Assembly (NCBI RefSeq): GCF_003315795.1
Contig: NZ_QMEY01000027.1
Span: 1 to 64,000, forward strand
DNA: 64,000 nucleotides
Reading direction: 5' to 3'
Source of the DNA: Spongiactinospora rosea
GTDB taxonomy: Bacteria; Actinomycetota; Actinomycetes; Streptosporangiales; Streptosporangiaceae
The notes beneath the pieces are model-generated. The model was not told the DNA's origin. It did not search any database and saw nothing but the letters and a program-made list of their open reading frames with translations. The number at the start of each line of letters is the position of its first letter. Within the stretch, counting starts at the first letter, position 1. The position numbers and the translations under genes are program-made. Shown here one piece after another: positions 6,597 through 14,652 of this stretch.

Positions 6597-7885
6597 GCGC
6601 GACGCGCGAGGACGACCTGAGCGGGGGAGCGCGAGTCCGGGCCCTCGCCCGCTCCTGGGTCCCGACCGCCTTCGGCTCCTCGCTGCTGGCGTGGGAGATC
6701 CCCGTGGTCGCGGCCGTCGTGACGAGGATGCCGCAGGGGCCTTCCGCGCTGGCCGCCCTGGGGGCCGGGCTGTCGGTGCTGTTCGTCGTCAACTCCCCGG
6801 CCCTGGCCCTGGCCCCGCTGGTCGTCGTGGCCCGCGCGGGGCACGGCCTGCCGGCGCTGCTGCGGCACGCGCTGCTGACCGGGATCGTGGGCAGTGCGGT
6901 GATGCTCGGGCTGGCGGCCCTGCCGGCCGTCCCGGCGGTGATCGGCCTGCCGACCGGCCTGCACGACCTGTTCCAGGTGTGCCTGCTGTCCTTCTGCACG
7001 GCCCCACTGGCCGTGGCGCTCCGCCGCTACCTGCACGGACGCCTGATCGAACGAGACCGCACCCGCCCGATCGCGGTCGCCACCGGGGTCCGCATCGTCG
7101 TGACGATCGCCGCCGCCCTTGGACTGTGGCGGGCCGGACTCTCCTCGGCCGCGGTCGGCGGAGTCGCGCTGTCGGCGGGCGCGTGGGCGGAGGCGGCGTA
7201 CCTGAGCACCGCGGTCCGCCGCCTGGCGGTCACCGACGACGTCCGCGGGAGCGCGGGGCGGCTGCTCGCCCAGCACGCCCGGCTGACCGTGACCATCCTG
7301 CTCAACATGAGCCCCGCCCTGATCACGACGGTCGTGCTCGCCCGTTCCGGCGCGGCCGAAGAGTCCCTGATCGTCTGGCCCGCCCTCTACGGGCTGCTGT
7401 CCCTGGGCACGATCCCGCTGTCCGACTTCGAGACGGTCGGCGCGGCCCTCCTGCGGCGCACCGGTGACGTCGCCGTGCTGCGCCGCTTCACCGTCCTGCT
7501 GGCCGGGACCCTCCTCGCGGCCGGTCTGCTGGTCGCCTGCACACCCCTGACCCATCTGTACCTCACCGGCTTCAGCAACGTCCCACCCGGCCCGGCGTAC
7601 CTGGGCGAGTCGTGGGCGGCGGTCCTCGTGGCGGTCCCGGCCCTGTGGGCGGTACGCGGGCAGGCCCGCGCGTGGATCATCGCCGCCGACCGCACCCCGT
7701 TGCTGCTCCGCGCGGCCCTCGCGCACGTGGCCGGGATGCTGGCCTTCGGCCTGCTCCTGCCGCTGACCCGGCTCCCCGGGGTGGCCTGCGCGTCCATCGC
7801 GCTGCTCGGCGCGCTCGCCGCCGAGATCGTCGTGCTGCGCGCCGGCGGTCAGCCCGCGAGAGGCGGCCGGAAGGTGCGGCGGTAG
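6593..7885 (+). CDS. Multi-pass membrane exporter, flippase (MATE/MVF)-like
   Basis: A 430-residue integral membrane protein starting at GTG 6593, overlapping the ThiF-like stop by four bases. About 12 hydrophobic helices are spread evenly, in two halves of six. The overall composition, with few charges and a polar start to helix 1 (SWVPTAFGSSLLAWEIPVV), resembles the MATE/polysaccharide flippase superfamily rather than MFS, and no ATP-binding motif is present. As the third gene behind the peptide and adenylating enzyme it holds the place of the MccC exporter, so self-protection by export of the modified peptide is the likely job (inference). The last 12 codons overlap the convergent AraC-type gene. 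Confidence 0.65.
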   Translation: MSATREDDLSGGARVRALARSWVPTAFGSSLLAWEIPVVAAVVTRMPQGPSALAALGAGLSVLFVVNSPALALAPLVVVARAGHGLPALLRHALLTGIVGSAVMLGLAALPAVPAVIGLPTGLHDLFQVCLLSFCTAPLAVALRRYLHGRLIERDRTRPIAVATGVRIVVTIAAALGLWRAGLSSAAVGGVALSAGAWAEAAYLSTAVRRLAVTDDVRGSAGRLLAQHARLTVTILLNMSPALITTVVLARSGAAEESLIVWPALYGLLSLGTIPLSDFETVGAALLRRTGDVAVLRRFTVLLAGTLLAAGLLVACTPLTHLYLTGFSNVPPGPAYLGESWAAVLVAVPALWAVRGQARAWIIAADRTPLLLRAALAHVAGMLAFGLLLPLTRLPGVACASIALLGALAAEIVVLRAGGQPARGGRKVRR

Positions 7886-8802
7886 GTCGCGGGGGAGACG
7901 CCGATCGCCGCGTTCAGGTGCTGCCGCAGCGAGGCGGCGGTGCCGAACCCCACCTCGGACGCGATCCGGTCCACCGGCAGGTCGGTGGATTCGAGCAGCC
8001 GCCGGGCGCGTTCGATCCGCTGCTGGATGAGCCACCGCCCCGGGCTCATGCCGGTCTCCGCGCGGAACCGGCGGGCGAAGGTCCGGCTGCTCATTCGCGC
8101 CTCCGCCGCGAGTTCGGCGAGCGTGACGGGCAGGTGCAGGTGTTCCAGCGCCCACGCGCGGGCCCTGGCCGGGCCGCCGGACGAGGGGGCCGGGACCGGC
8201 CGCTCGATGTACTGGGCCTGGCCGCCGTCCCGCCAGGGCGGGACCACGCACCTGCGGGCCACCTGGTTGGCGACCTCGCTGCCGTGGTCCCTGCGCACCA
8301 GGTGGAGGCACACATCGACCCCGGAGGCGGCCCCCGCCGAGGTCAGGATGTCGCCGTCGTCCACGAAGAGCACGTCCGGATCGACCCTGACGCGGGGGAA
8401 CAGCCGCCGCAGGAGGTCGGCCTGACGCCAGTGCGTGGTCACCGGCCGCCCGTCCAGCCAGCCGGCGGCGGCCAGGACGAAGGCGCCCGTGCAGATCGAC
8501 ACGATGCGGGTGCCCGGGATGATCTGCGCGAGCGCCTTGGCCGCCTCGGGGGAGAGCCGGCCGTCCGGCGTGACCGGCCCCGGGATCGCGAACGGCGGGA
8601 TGATCACCGTGTCGGCGGTGGCCAGCGCCTCGGGCCCGTGCTGTACGTGGACGGCGAAGTCGGCGGTGGTCGCCACCGGCCCGCCGTCGGCGCTGCACGT
8701 GATGACCTCGTACCGGTCACCGGCCGCGCCGAAGATGCGGGTCGGGATGCCCAGCTCGAACGGATAGACCCTGCCGAGCGCGAGGACGACGACGCGATGC
8801 AT
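7849..8802 (-). CDS. GlxA-type transcriptional regulator (DJ-1/PfpI domain plus AraC HTH)
   Basis: 317 residues in two parts. Residues 1-185 are a DJ-1/PfpI-like amidotransferase fold with the nucleophile-elbow sequence SICTGAFVLA around residue 104. Residues 210-312 are a double helix-turn-helix of the AraC family (LAELAAEARMSSRTFARRFRAETGMSPGRWL, then VDRIASEVGFGTAASLRQHLN). Such proteins act as DNA-binding activators or repressors, with the N-terminal domain as sensor. ATG 8802 has no ribosome site but is preceded by TAGAAT six bases upstream, suggesting leaderless expression. The likely partner is the LLM oxidoreductase just upstream on the same strand. Confidence 0.88.
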   Translation of the reverse strand: MHRVVVLALGRVYPFELGIPTRIFGAAGDRYEVITCSADGGPVATTADFAVHVQHGPEALATADTVIIPPFAIPGPVTPDGRLSPEAAKALAQIIPGTRIVSICTGAFVLAAAGWLDGRPVTTHWRQADLLRRLFPRVRVDPDVLFVDDGDILTSAGAASGVDVCLHLVRRDHGSEVANQVARRCVVPPWRDGGQAQYIERPVPAPSSGGPARARAWALEHLHLPVTLAELAAEARMSSRTFARRFRAETGMSPGRWLIQQRIERARRLLESTDLPVDRIASEVGFGTAASLRQHLNAAIGVSPATYRRTFRPPLAG

Positions 8803-8836
8803 GGCACGATTCTATCGAGGAGCCGCCATCAGGCCA

Positions 8837-9721
8837 TCAGAGCGGGAGGGCGTCACCGAGCATCCGCCAGTACGGCATCGCGGACGCGCCCGGCTCGACC
8901 CCGAGCACCTGCACCGCCACATGGTCGGCGCCGGCCTCGACATGGGCGTGCAGCCGCGCCGTGATCGTGTCCAGGTCGCCCCAGACGACGAGATCATCGA
9001 CGATCCGATCCGCGCCGCCGCCCCCGATCTCCTCCTCCGAGTAGCCCAGCCGCCGGAACTTCGCGATGTTGTAGGGGCTGTTCAGGTACAGGCGCAGGTG
9101 CTCGCGCGCGATGGCCCGCGCCTTCGCGGGGTCCGGCTCGAACAGCACCGCCTGTTCGACGCCGAGGAAGACGTCCGGCCCGATGATCTCCCGCGCGTTC
9201 GCGGTGTGCTCCACGTTGACATGGTACGTGTGCGCCCCGTCGGTCCGCTCCCCGGCGAGGGCCAGCATCTTGGGCCCGTACGCGGCCAGGATCCGGCGCA
9301 CCGGCACGTCCGGCGCGGGGTTGGGGGTCTCCAGCGAGTCCAGCTCGTCCAGGTAGTCGCTCATGGCCGTCAGGAGCTTGGTCCCCGGCTTCGGCCGGCC
9401 GCCGACGCCCAGGCCGAAGACGTACCGCCCGGGGTAGGCGTCCCCGAGCAGCCGCGCCGCGCCGTGCGCCGCCCACGCGCCCCGGAGCCAGATGTTCGCG
9501 ATGGCGTTGACGATCCGCATCCGCCGGGTGGCGGCCAGCAGGAGACCGGCGTGGGTGAACGCCTCGCGCCCGAAGACCTCCGGGAACCAGAACGAGCGCC
9601 ACCCCAGGTCCTCAAGCTCCTGGACCGCGTCCCGCATCCGCGCGGCCGGCAGGTGTTCGAAGTCGAAGGTGTAGATCCCGAACCTTCCCAGGTCCGTGAA
9701 TGATCGCTGAGTCTCGGCCAT
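8837..9721 (-). CDS. LLM-class (probably F420-dependent) oxidoreductase
   Basis: A 294-residue luciferase-like monooxygenase fold protein, presumably cytosolic. Family signs are the N-terminal ELEDLGWRSFWFPEVFG strand, the GRYVFGLGVGG motif around residue 103, ILAAYGPKMLALAGERTDGAHTYHVN (the cofactor-side barrel strand) and the C-terminal VQVLGVEP. This subgroup of actinobacterial proteins usually binds F420 rather than FMN, and the substrate is not predictable. It lies 34 bases upstream of the GlxA-type regulator and 74 bases downstream of a LysR gene, all on the minus strand. Confidence 0.82.
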   Translation of the reverse strand: MAETQRSFTDLGRFGIYTFDFEHLPAARMRDAVQELEDLGWRSFWFPEVFGREAFTHAGLLLAATRRMRIVNAIANIWLRGAWAAHGAARLLGDAYPGRYVFGLGVGGRPKPGTKLLTAMSDYLDELDSLETPNPAPDVPVRRILAAYGPKMLALAGERTDGAHTYHVNVEHTANAREIIGPDVFLGVEQAVLFEPDPAKARAIAREHLRLYLNSPYNIAKFRRLGYSEEEIGGGGADRIVDDLVVWGDLDTITARLHAHVEAGADHVAVQVLGVEPGASAMPYWRMLGDALPL

Positions 9722-9795
9722 ACCCTCAGTCTGCCTGCGGAATCACCGAGGGAAAATGGCCGGATTGCCACTTAGCGATGGGATCAGGCCACGAG

Positions 9796-10680
9796 TCAGC
9801 CCGGACCGCGCATCCGCTGCCCGACCAGTTCGGCGAACTCGATGACCGGCGGATCCAGGTCGGCCCACGAGCGGGCCGCCCACCCCGCGGTCGGCGCGGG
9901 CAGGTCCGGGATCGGCACCAGCCGCAGCCCGGGGTGGATCGAGGACGCGAAATGCGGGACCGTCGCCACGACCGCCCGGTTCACCCCCAGCTCGGCGAGC
10001 AGCAGCGCGGTGTCCCAGTCCGAGACGGCCTGGGTGGGCAGCGCGCTCTCGCCGAGCACCGCGGTGAGCCGCCCACGCGAACTCGACGACGTCGGCAGCA
10101 CGATGTCCGGGATGTCGGCGAGTTCGGCCGCGCTCAGGCTCGCCCGCGAGGCCAGCGGATCGTGCTGGTTGACCGCCAGCGCCCAGCGCAGCTCGATCAG
10201 CGGGCGCAGCTCGACGTCCGGGATCGGGCCGCTGATCGAGATCAGCGCGATGTCGGCGCGGTTCGCGGCCAGGTCGGTCAGGCAGGCCCGGCTGGTCGGC
10301 TGGGTGCGCAGCGCGATCTGCACGCCCGGGTACCGGCGGCGCAGCGTGACGATCGCCTCGGGCATGAAGTGCCGGACGGTGGCGGCCCCCGAGCTGATCC
10401 GTACCTCGCCCGCGCCGCCCGCCGCCAGCGCGCGCAACTGCTGCGCCGCCGCGTCGATCCGGCCCACTCCCGTGAGCGCCGCGTCCCGCAGCAACCGCCC
10501 GGCCGCCGTGGGCGACACGCCGCGCGGACGCCGTTCGAGCAGGCTGAGCCCGAACTCCCGCTCCAGCCGGCGCACGTGCTGGCTCACCGCCGACTGACTG
10601 CACGACAGGGCCCGTGCCACCGCGGTGAAGCTGCCCCGCTCGCACACCTCGATGAACACACGCAGGTCGTCCAGGGTCAC
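9796..10680 (-). CDS. LysR-family transcriptional regulator
   Basis: 294 residues. Residues 1-60 are the LysR winged helix-turn-helix (LDDLRVFIEVCERGSFTAVARALSCSQSAVSQHVRRLE); residues 90-290 are the periplasmic-binding-protein-like effector domain. LysR proteins usually control a divergent neighbour. Here that is the APC permease and the long catabolic operon starting at 10860, 179 bases away, so it is the best candidate regulator of carnitine-like catabolism. The LLM gene follows on the same strand. No clear T-N11-A operator could be singled out in 10681-10859. Confidence 0.9.
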   Translation of the reverse strand: MTLDDLRVFIEVCERGSFTAVARALSCSQSAVSQHVRRLEREFGLSLLERRPRGVSPTAAGRLLRDAALTGVGRIDAAAQQLRALAAGGAGEVRISSGAATVRHFMPEAIVTLRRRYPGVQIALRTQPTSRACLTDLAANRADIALISISGPIPDVELRPLIELRWALAVNQHDPLASRASLSAAELADIPDIVLPTSSSSRGRLTAVLGESALPTQAVSDWDTALLLAELGVNRAVVATVPHFASSIHPGLRLVPIPDLPAPTAGWAARSWADLDPPVIEFAELVGQRMRGPG

Positions 10681-10859
10681 AGCTAGAAGCTAACACTTAT
10701 GGGTCTGCAACAAAACCCGAGAATTGACTTCTCCCAAACGAGAGATGACGATTCTGAACCACGCCGCGTACCTCTCCTCCGCGGCCGGCTCTCCCCCCGC
10801 CGCTCAGGACGCGGGCCGGAGCACCGCCCCCTGGGCTATGGCGACGGAAGGAGACCGCC

Positions 10860-12278
10860 ATGTCCGAAATCCCCACCCGCACCGACGAACCCCCACAGCA
10901 CTTCCACCGCGTGATGACCTGGCGAGACGCGTTCTCGCTGGCCATCACGCTGCCCGCCAGCGCGTTCGCCGTGGTCGGCTACTGGACCGGCGCGCTCGGC
11001 GCGTGGGCGGCCGTCACGCTGCTCGCCGTGTCCGGGCTGCTGGCGATCTGCCAGAACTTCGTGTACGCCGAGATGGCCGCGATGTTCCCCGACAAACCCG
11101 GAGGCATCGCCCTGTACGCCTCGGCCGCCTGGCGCGGCCGTGCCCGCCCGCTCGGCGCGCTCGCCTCCGCGGGCTACTGGATCGGCTGGTCGTTCGGCCT
11201 GGCCGGGAACGCCCTGGTGATCGGCGAGCTGGTCGCCGCGCAGTGGTTCCCCGGAGCGGGGGCCCTGCGGGTCGGCCCGCTGCACCTGGGCGGCGCGCAC
11301 GCCGTCGCGGTGGCCTCGCTCGTCCTGGTGTGGCTGCTCAACACGGCCGGCATCCGCCCCGCGGTCCGGCTCAGCACGCTGGTCAACACCCTGGTGCTGG
11401 TCCTGCTCGTGGTGGCCGCCGCGACCGCGCTGTTCACCGGCAACCTGCGCCTGGACCGCCTGACGTGGGGACTCGGCGGCGACGGCCAGTCCGCGTTCGT
11501 GGTCGCGTGCGTGTGGCTGTTCCTGATGGGCTGGACCGTGTACGGCACCGAGATCGCCGCCACCTTCACCCCCGAGTACCGCAACCCGCGCACGGACGCC
11601 CCCCGGGCGCTCGTCTCCTCGGGCATCGCCGGGCTGGGCGTGTTCGTGCTGATGCCGATCCTCGCCGCGGGCACCACCGGCGAGGAGGCCATCACCGCCG
11701 AACCGCTCGGGTTCACCGTCCTGATGTTCAAGAACCTGTTCGGCGACGCGGGCTGGCTCGCCGTGGTCGTGCTGTGCCTGGCCATGCTCAACCTCATGTC
11801 GGTGGCGACCGCCGACAGCGGGCGGGCCCTGCACGGCATGGCGGTCGAGGGGCTGACCGTGCGCGGGCTCGGCGTACTGAACTCCGCGGGCATGCCCGCC
11901 CGCGCCATGACCGCCGGGCTGCTGGTCAACATCGGCCTGGTCGTGTTCATCGGCAACCTGCTCGGCGTGGTGTTCGCCTCGAACATCGGCTACATGATCG
12001 CCGTCGTGATCGCGCTCAGCGGCTACGTACTGCTGCGGCGCGCGGACACGACCCCCGGCCGGGCGTTCCGGCTGCCCGGGTACTGGCTGCCGATCGCCGT
12101 CGTCCTGGCCGCGATCAACCTGCTGCTGCTGGTGGTCGCCGTGCTCAACCCGGAACTGACCGGCTACGGCGGCTGGCGGGACGAACTCATCGGGTTCGGC
12201 GTGCTGGCCCTCGCCATGACCCTCTACGCCGCTCGCCGCCTCGGCGATCGGTCCCCGACCCACAAGAACCCGAGGTGA
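10860..12278 (+). CDS. APC-superfamily amino acid/amine permease
   Basis: A 472-residue, roughly 12-helix transporter of the APC family, with ATG 10860 behind GGAAGGAGA. The N-terminal sequence (FHRVMTWRDAFSLAITLPASAFAVVGYWTGALG) aligns with the first helix of APC carriers, and the EMAAMFPDKPGGIALYA motif in helix 2 is characteristic. Substrates of the family are amino acids and amines. As the first gene of an operon encoding carnitine-dehydrogenase-like and BKACE enzymes, it probably imports the operon's substrate, perhaps carnitine or a related amino acid. The stop touches the next gene. Confidence 0.88.
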   Translation: MSEIPTRTDEPPQHFHRVMTWRDAFSLAITLPASAFAVVGYWTGALGAWAAVTLLAVSGLLAICQNFVYAEMAAMFPDKPGGIALYASAAWRGRARPLGALASAGYWIGWSFGLAGNALVIGELVAAQWFPGAGALRVGPLHLGGAHAVAVASLVLVWLLNTAGIRPAVRLSTLVNTLVLVLLVVAAATALFTGNLRLDRLTWGLGGDGQSAFVVACVWLFLMGWTVYGTEIAATFTPEYRNPRTDAPRALVSSGIAGLGVFVLMPILAAGTTGEEAITAEPLGFTVLMFKNLFGDAGWLAVVVLCLAMLNLMSVATADSGRALHGMAVEGLTVRGLGVLNSAGMPARAMTAGLLVNIGLVVFIGNLLGVVFASNIGYMIAVVIALSGYVLLRRADTTPGRAFRLPGYWLPIAVVLAAINLLLLVVAVLNPELTGYGGWRDELIGFGVLALAMTLYAARRLGDRSPTHKNPR

Positions 12279-12283
12279 TGAGC

Positions 12284-13231
12284 ATGTGGCAACCGTCCAT
12301 CGCACCCGGCGCAGTCGATCGGATCGCCTGCGTGGGAGCCGGCGTGATCGGCGGCGGCTGGGTGGCCCACTTCCTGGCCCGCGGCCACCGGGTCACCGCC
12401 TGGGACCCCGCGCCCGACGCCGAAGAGCGGCTGCGCCGGATCGTCGGCGCCGCGTGGCCCGCGCTGGAGTCGCTGGGCCTCGCCGAAGGGGCCTCACCGG
12501 ACCGCCTCACGGTCGCGGCCACGCTCGAAGAGGCCGTCGCCGACGCCGAGTTCGTGCAGGAGAGCGCGCCGGAGAACCTGGAGCTGAAGTCGGACCTGCT
12601 GGCCCGCATCGACGCCGCCGCGCCCATCGGCGTGGTGGTCGGCTCCTCGACGTCCGGCTACCGGATGACCGACATGCAGGCCGCCGCCGCGCACCCGGAA
12701 CGGCTCGTCGTCGGCCACCCGTTCAACCCGCCCTACCTGGTGCCGCTGGTCGAGGTCGTCGGCGGGGAGCGCACCGATCGGGCGGCGGTCGAGTGGGCCG
12801 CCGAGTTCTACACGCTGACCGGCAAGAGGGTGGTCCTGATGGACCGCGAGGTGACCGGGTTCATCGCCAACCGGCTGCAGGAGGCGCTGTGGCGGGAGGC
12901 GCTGCACATGATCGCGGAGGGCGAGGCCACCGTCGCCCAGATCGAGACCGCCGTGACCGCCGGGCCCGGACTGCGCTGGCCGTTCCACGGCCCGTCCACC
13001 ACCTTCCACCTGGCGGGCGGTGAGGGCGGCATCGCGCACGCGCTCGACCACTTCGGCGTGGACGGCCCCTGGACCCGGCTGGACAGCCCGCCGCTCACCG
13101 ACGAACTGCGCAAGGCGCTGGTCACGGGCGCGGCGGAGGTCACCGGCGGCCGGCCCGCCGCCGAACTGATCGCCGAACGCGACCGCCGCCTGATCGCGGT
13201 CCTGCGCGCGCTGCGGGAGGCCGGGGCATGA
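12284..13231 (+). CDS. L-carnitine dehydrogenase-like 3-hydroxyacyl dehydrogenase
   Basis: 315 residues with the two-domain 3-hydroxyacyl-CoA dehydrogenase fold. The Rossmann loop GAGVIGGGW is at residues 17-25; the catalytic region shows SSTSGYRM and HPFNPPYLVPLVEVVGG, which is closer to L-carnitine 3-dehydrogenase (NAD-dependent, carnitine to 3-dehydrocarnitine) than to CoA-dependent enzymes. ATG 12284 has GAGGTGA five bases upstream; ATG 12278, which overlaps the permease stop, is an alternative. The next gene is the thioesterase that is fused to this enzyme in several proteobacteria, which supports the carnitine assignment. Another beta-hydroxy acid substrate remains possible. Confidence 0.8.
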   Translation: MWQPSIAPGAVDRIACVGAGVIGGGWVAHFLARGHRVTAWDPAPDAEERLRRIVGAAWPALESLGLAEGASPDRLTVAATLEEAVADAEFVQESAPENLELKSDLLARIDAAAPIGVVVGSSTSGYRMTDMQAAAAHPERLVVGHPFNPPYLVPLVEVVGGERTDRAAVEWAAEFYTLTGKRVVLMDREVTGFIANRLQEALWREALHMIAEGEATVAQIETAVTAGPGLRWPFHGPSTTFHLAGGEGGIAHALDHFGVDGPWTRLDSPPLTDELRKALVTGAAEVTGGRPAAELIAERDRRLIAVLRALREAGA

Positions 13232-13671
13232 CGGCCGTGCCCGCTCTGCACCGGCCGGTGCGGGACGAGTGGATCGACGCCAACGGGCACCTCAGCGAGG
13301 CGTACTACGTGCTGGTGTTCGGCGAGGCCACCGAGCACGCGCTGGCGCACCTGGGGATGACGCCGGCCTACCGCACCGAGACCGGCTGCATGGTGTTCAC
13401 CGTCGAGGCCCACCTGCGCTATCTCGACCAGGTGCTCCCGGGCGAGCGGCTTGAGGTGCGCACGCAGGTGATCGGCGTGGACGCCAAGCGGCTGCTGCTG
13501 TGGCACGAGATGTCCGCCGGGGGGCGGCTGCGGGCCACGGCGGAGGTGCTGGGCGTGCACGTGTACATCCCGGGCGGCCGGTCGCGTCCCTTCACGGACG
13601 ACGTACGCGCCGCCGCCGAAGCGCTGCTGCGGCCTGTGCCGCCGGACGCGGGCCGGACGGGCCGCCGATGA
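13228..13671 (+). CDS. 4HBT hot-dog thioesterase, betainyl-CoA thioesterase-like
   Basis: 147 residues of the 4-hydroxybenzoyl-CoA thioesterase (hot-dog) family. The segment DEWIDANGHLSEAYYVLVFGEATEHAL carries the usual Asp/Asn-Gly-His active-site pattern, and VEAHLRYLDQVLPGERLEV is the central helix and strand. The same domain occurs as a C-terminal fusion of carnitine dehydrogenase, where it hydrolyses betainyl-CoA to glycine betaine and CoA. Here it is a separate gene with an ATGA overlap on both sides, so it is strictly co-translated with the dehydrogenase. Confidence 0.8.
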   Translation: MTAVPALHRPVRDEWIDANGHLSEAYYVLVFGEATEHALAHLGMTPAYRTETGCMVFTVEAHLRYLDQVLPGERLEVRTQVIGVDAKRLLLWHEMSAGGRLRATAEVLGVHVYIPGGRSRPFTDDVRAAAEALLRPVPPDAGRTGRR

Positions 13672-14612
13672 GACTGCTCACCGCGACCGACGTGCACGCC
13701 CTGCTCGACCCGGACGCCGCCATCGCGACCCAGCGGGCCGCGTTCACGGCCCTGGCCACGGGCGACGCCTGGCAGCCCGACAAGATCGGCGGCGGCCCCG
13801 GCGGCGTGGACTCCACCGTCTTCTGCTACGCCGCCCGCCTGGGCGCGGCGACCGGGCCGGTGTCGAAGTTCGGCAGCGTCAACCCCGGCAACGCCGCGCT
13901 GGGCCTGCCCTCGATCCACGCGGTGCTGGTGGCGCTGCACCCGGAGACCGGCGTGCCCGTCGCGGTACTGGACGGCGGAGCCGTCACCACCGTGCGGACG
14001 TCGGCGGCCAGCGCGGTGGCGGTCGCGGCGCTGGCCCGGCCGGGCGCGTCCCGGCTCGCGGTGCTGGGCGCGGGCACCCAGGGACGCGCGCACGTCCGCG
14101 CCATCTCGCGGGTGCTCGCCGTGAAGGACGTGGCCATCTGGTCGCCGATCCCGGAGGAACGCGAGTCGGCCGCCCGTGAGCTGGACGTCCGCGCCGTCGC
14201 CGACGTGGCGGACGCGGTGGCCGGGGCCGACGTCGTGGTCTGCGCGACGCTCGCCACCGAACCGATCCTCACGCCGGACCTGCTGCGCCCGGGGGCCACG
14301 GTGGTGAGCATCGGCTCGTTCGAGGAGCACCGCCGCGAGATCGGCACGGACCTGCTGGCGGCGAGCGCCGCGGTCGTCGTCGATCACGTGCCGACCGCCC
14401 GCGCCCACTCCGGGCCGGTGGTCGCCGCCCGGCGGCCGATGGAGCTGCTGGCGCTCGGCGACGTACTGACCGGGCGCGCGACCGCCCGCCGCGACCCGGA
14501 CGACCTGGTGACCTACCTGAGCGTCGGCCTCGGCGTACAGGACGCCGCCGCCGCGTGGCACGTCGTCGAACGCGCCGAGGCCCTGGACATCGGCCAGGAG
14601 ATCGCCTGGTGA
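13668..14612 (+). CDS. Ornithine cyclodeaminase/mu-crystallin family protein
   Basis: 314 residues, NAD(P)-binding. The Rossmann loop LAVLGAGTQGRAHVRAI is near residue 125, preceded by the family hallmark PVAVLDGGAVTTVRTSAASAVAV. Members act as ornithine cyclodeaminases, alanine dehydrogenases or ketimine reductases. The Lys of the usual G-x-K-F/M pair can be seen in GPVSKFGSV. The gene overlaps the thioesterase stop by ATGA. In this operon an imine or amino-acid redox step is plausible, but the substrate is unknown and it is not part of the textbook carnitine route. Confidence 0.85.
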   Translation: MRLLTATDVHALLDPDAAIATQRAAFTALATGDAWQPDKIGGGPGGVDSTVFCYAARLGAATGPVSKFGSVNPGNAALGLPSIHAVLVALHPETGVPVAVLDGGAVTTVRTSAASAVAVAALARPGASRLAVLGAGTQGRAHVRAISRVLAVKDVAIWSPIPEERESAARELDVRAVADVADAVAGADVVVCATLATEPILTPDLLRPGATVVSIGSFEEHRREIGTDLLAASAAVVVDHVPTARAHSGPVVAARRPMELLALGDVLTGRATARRDPDDLVTYLSVGLGVQDAAAAWHVVERAEALDIGQEIAW

Positions 14613-14652
14613 TCCGGGCGCACCGGCCACCACGAAATCGGGGAAGGACACG

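Noticed and set aside
10681..10859. LysR operator (T-N11-A) upstream of the APC permease
   Set aside because: Several weak matches exist, none with good dyad symmetry, so no site was annotated.
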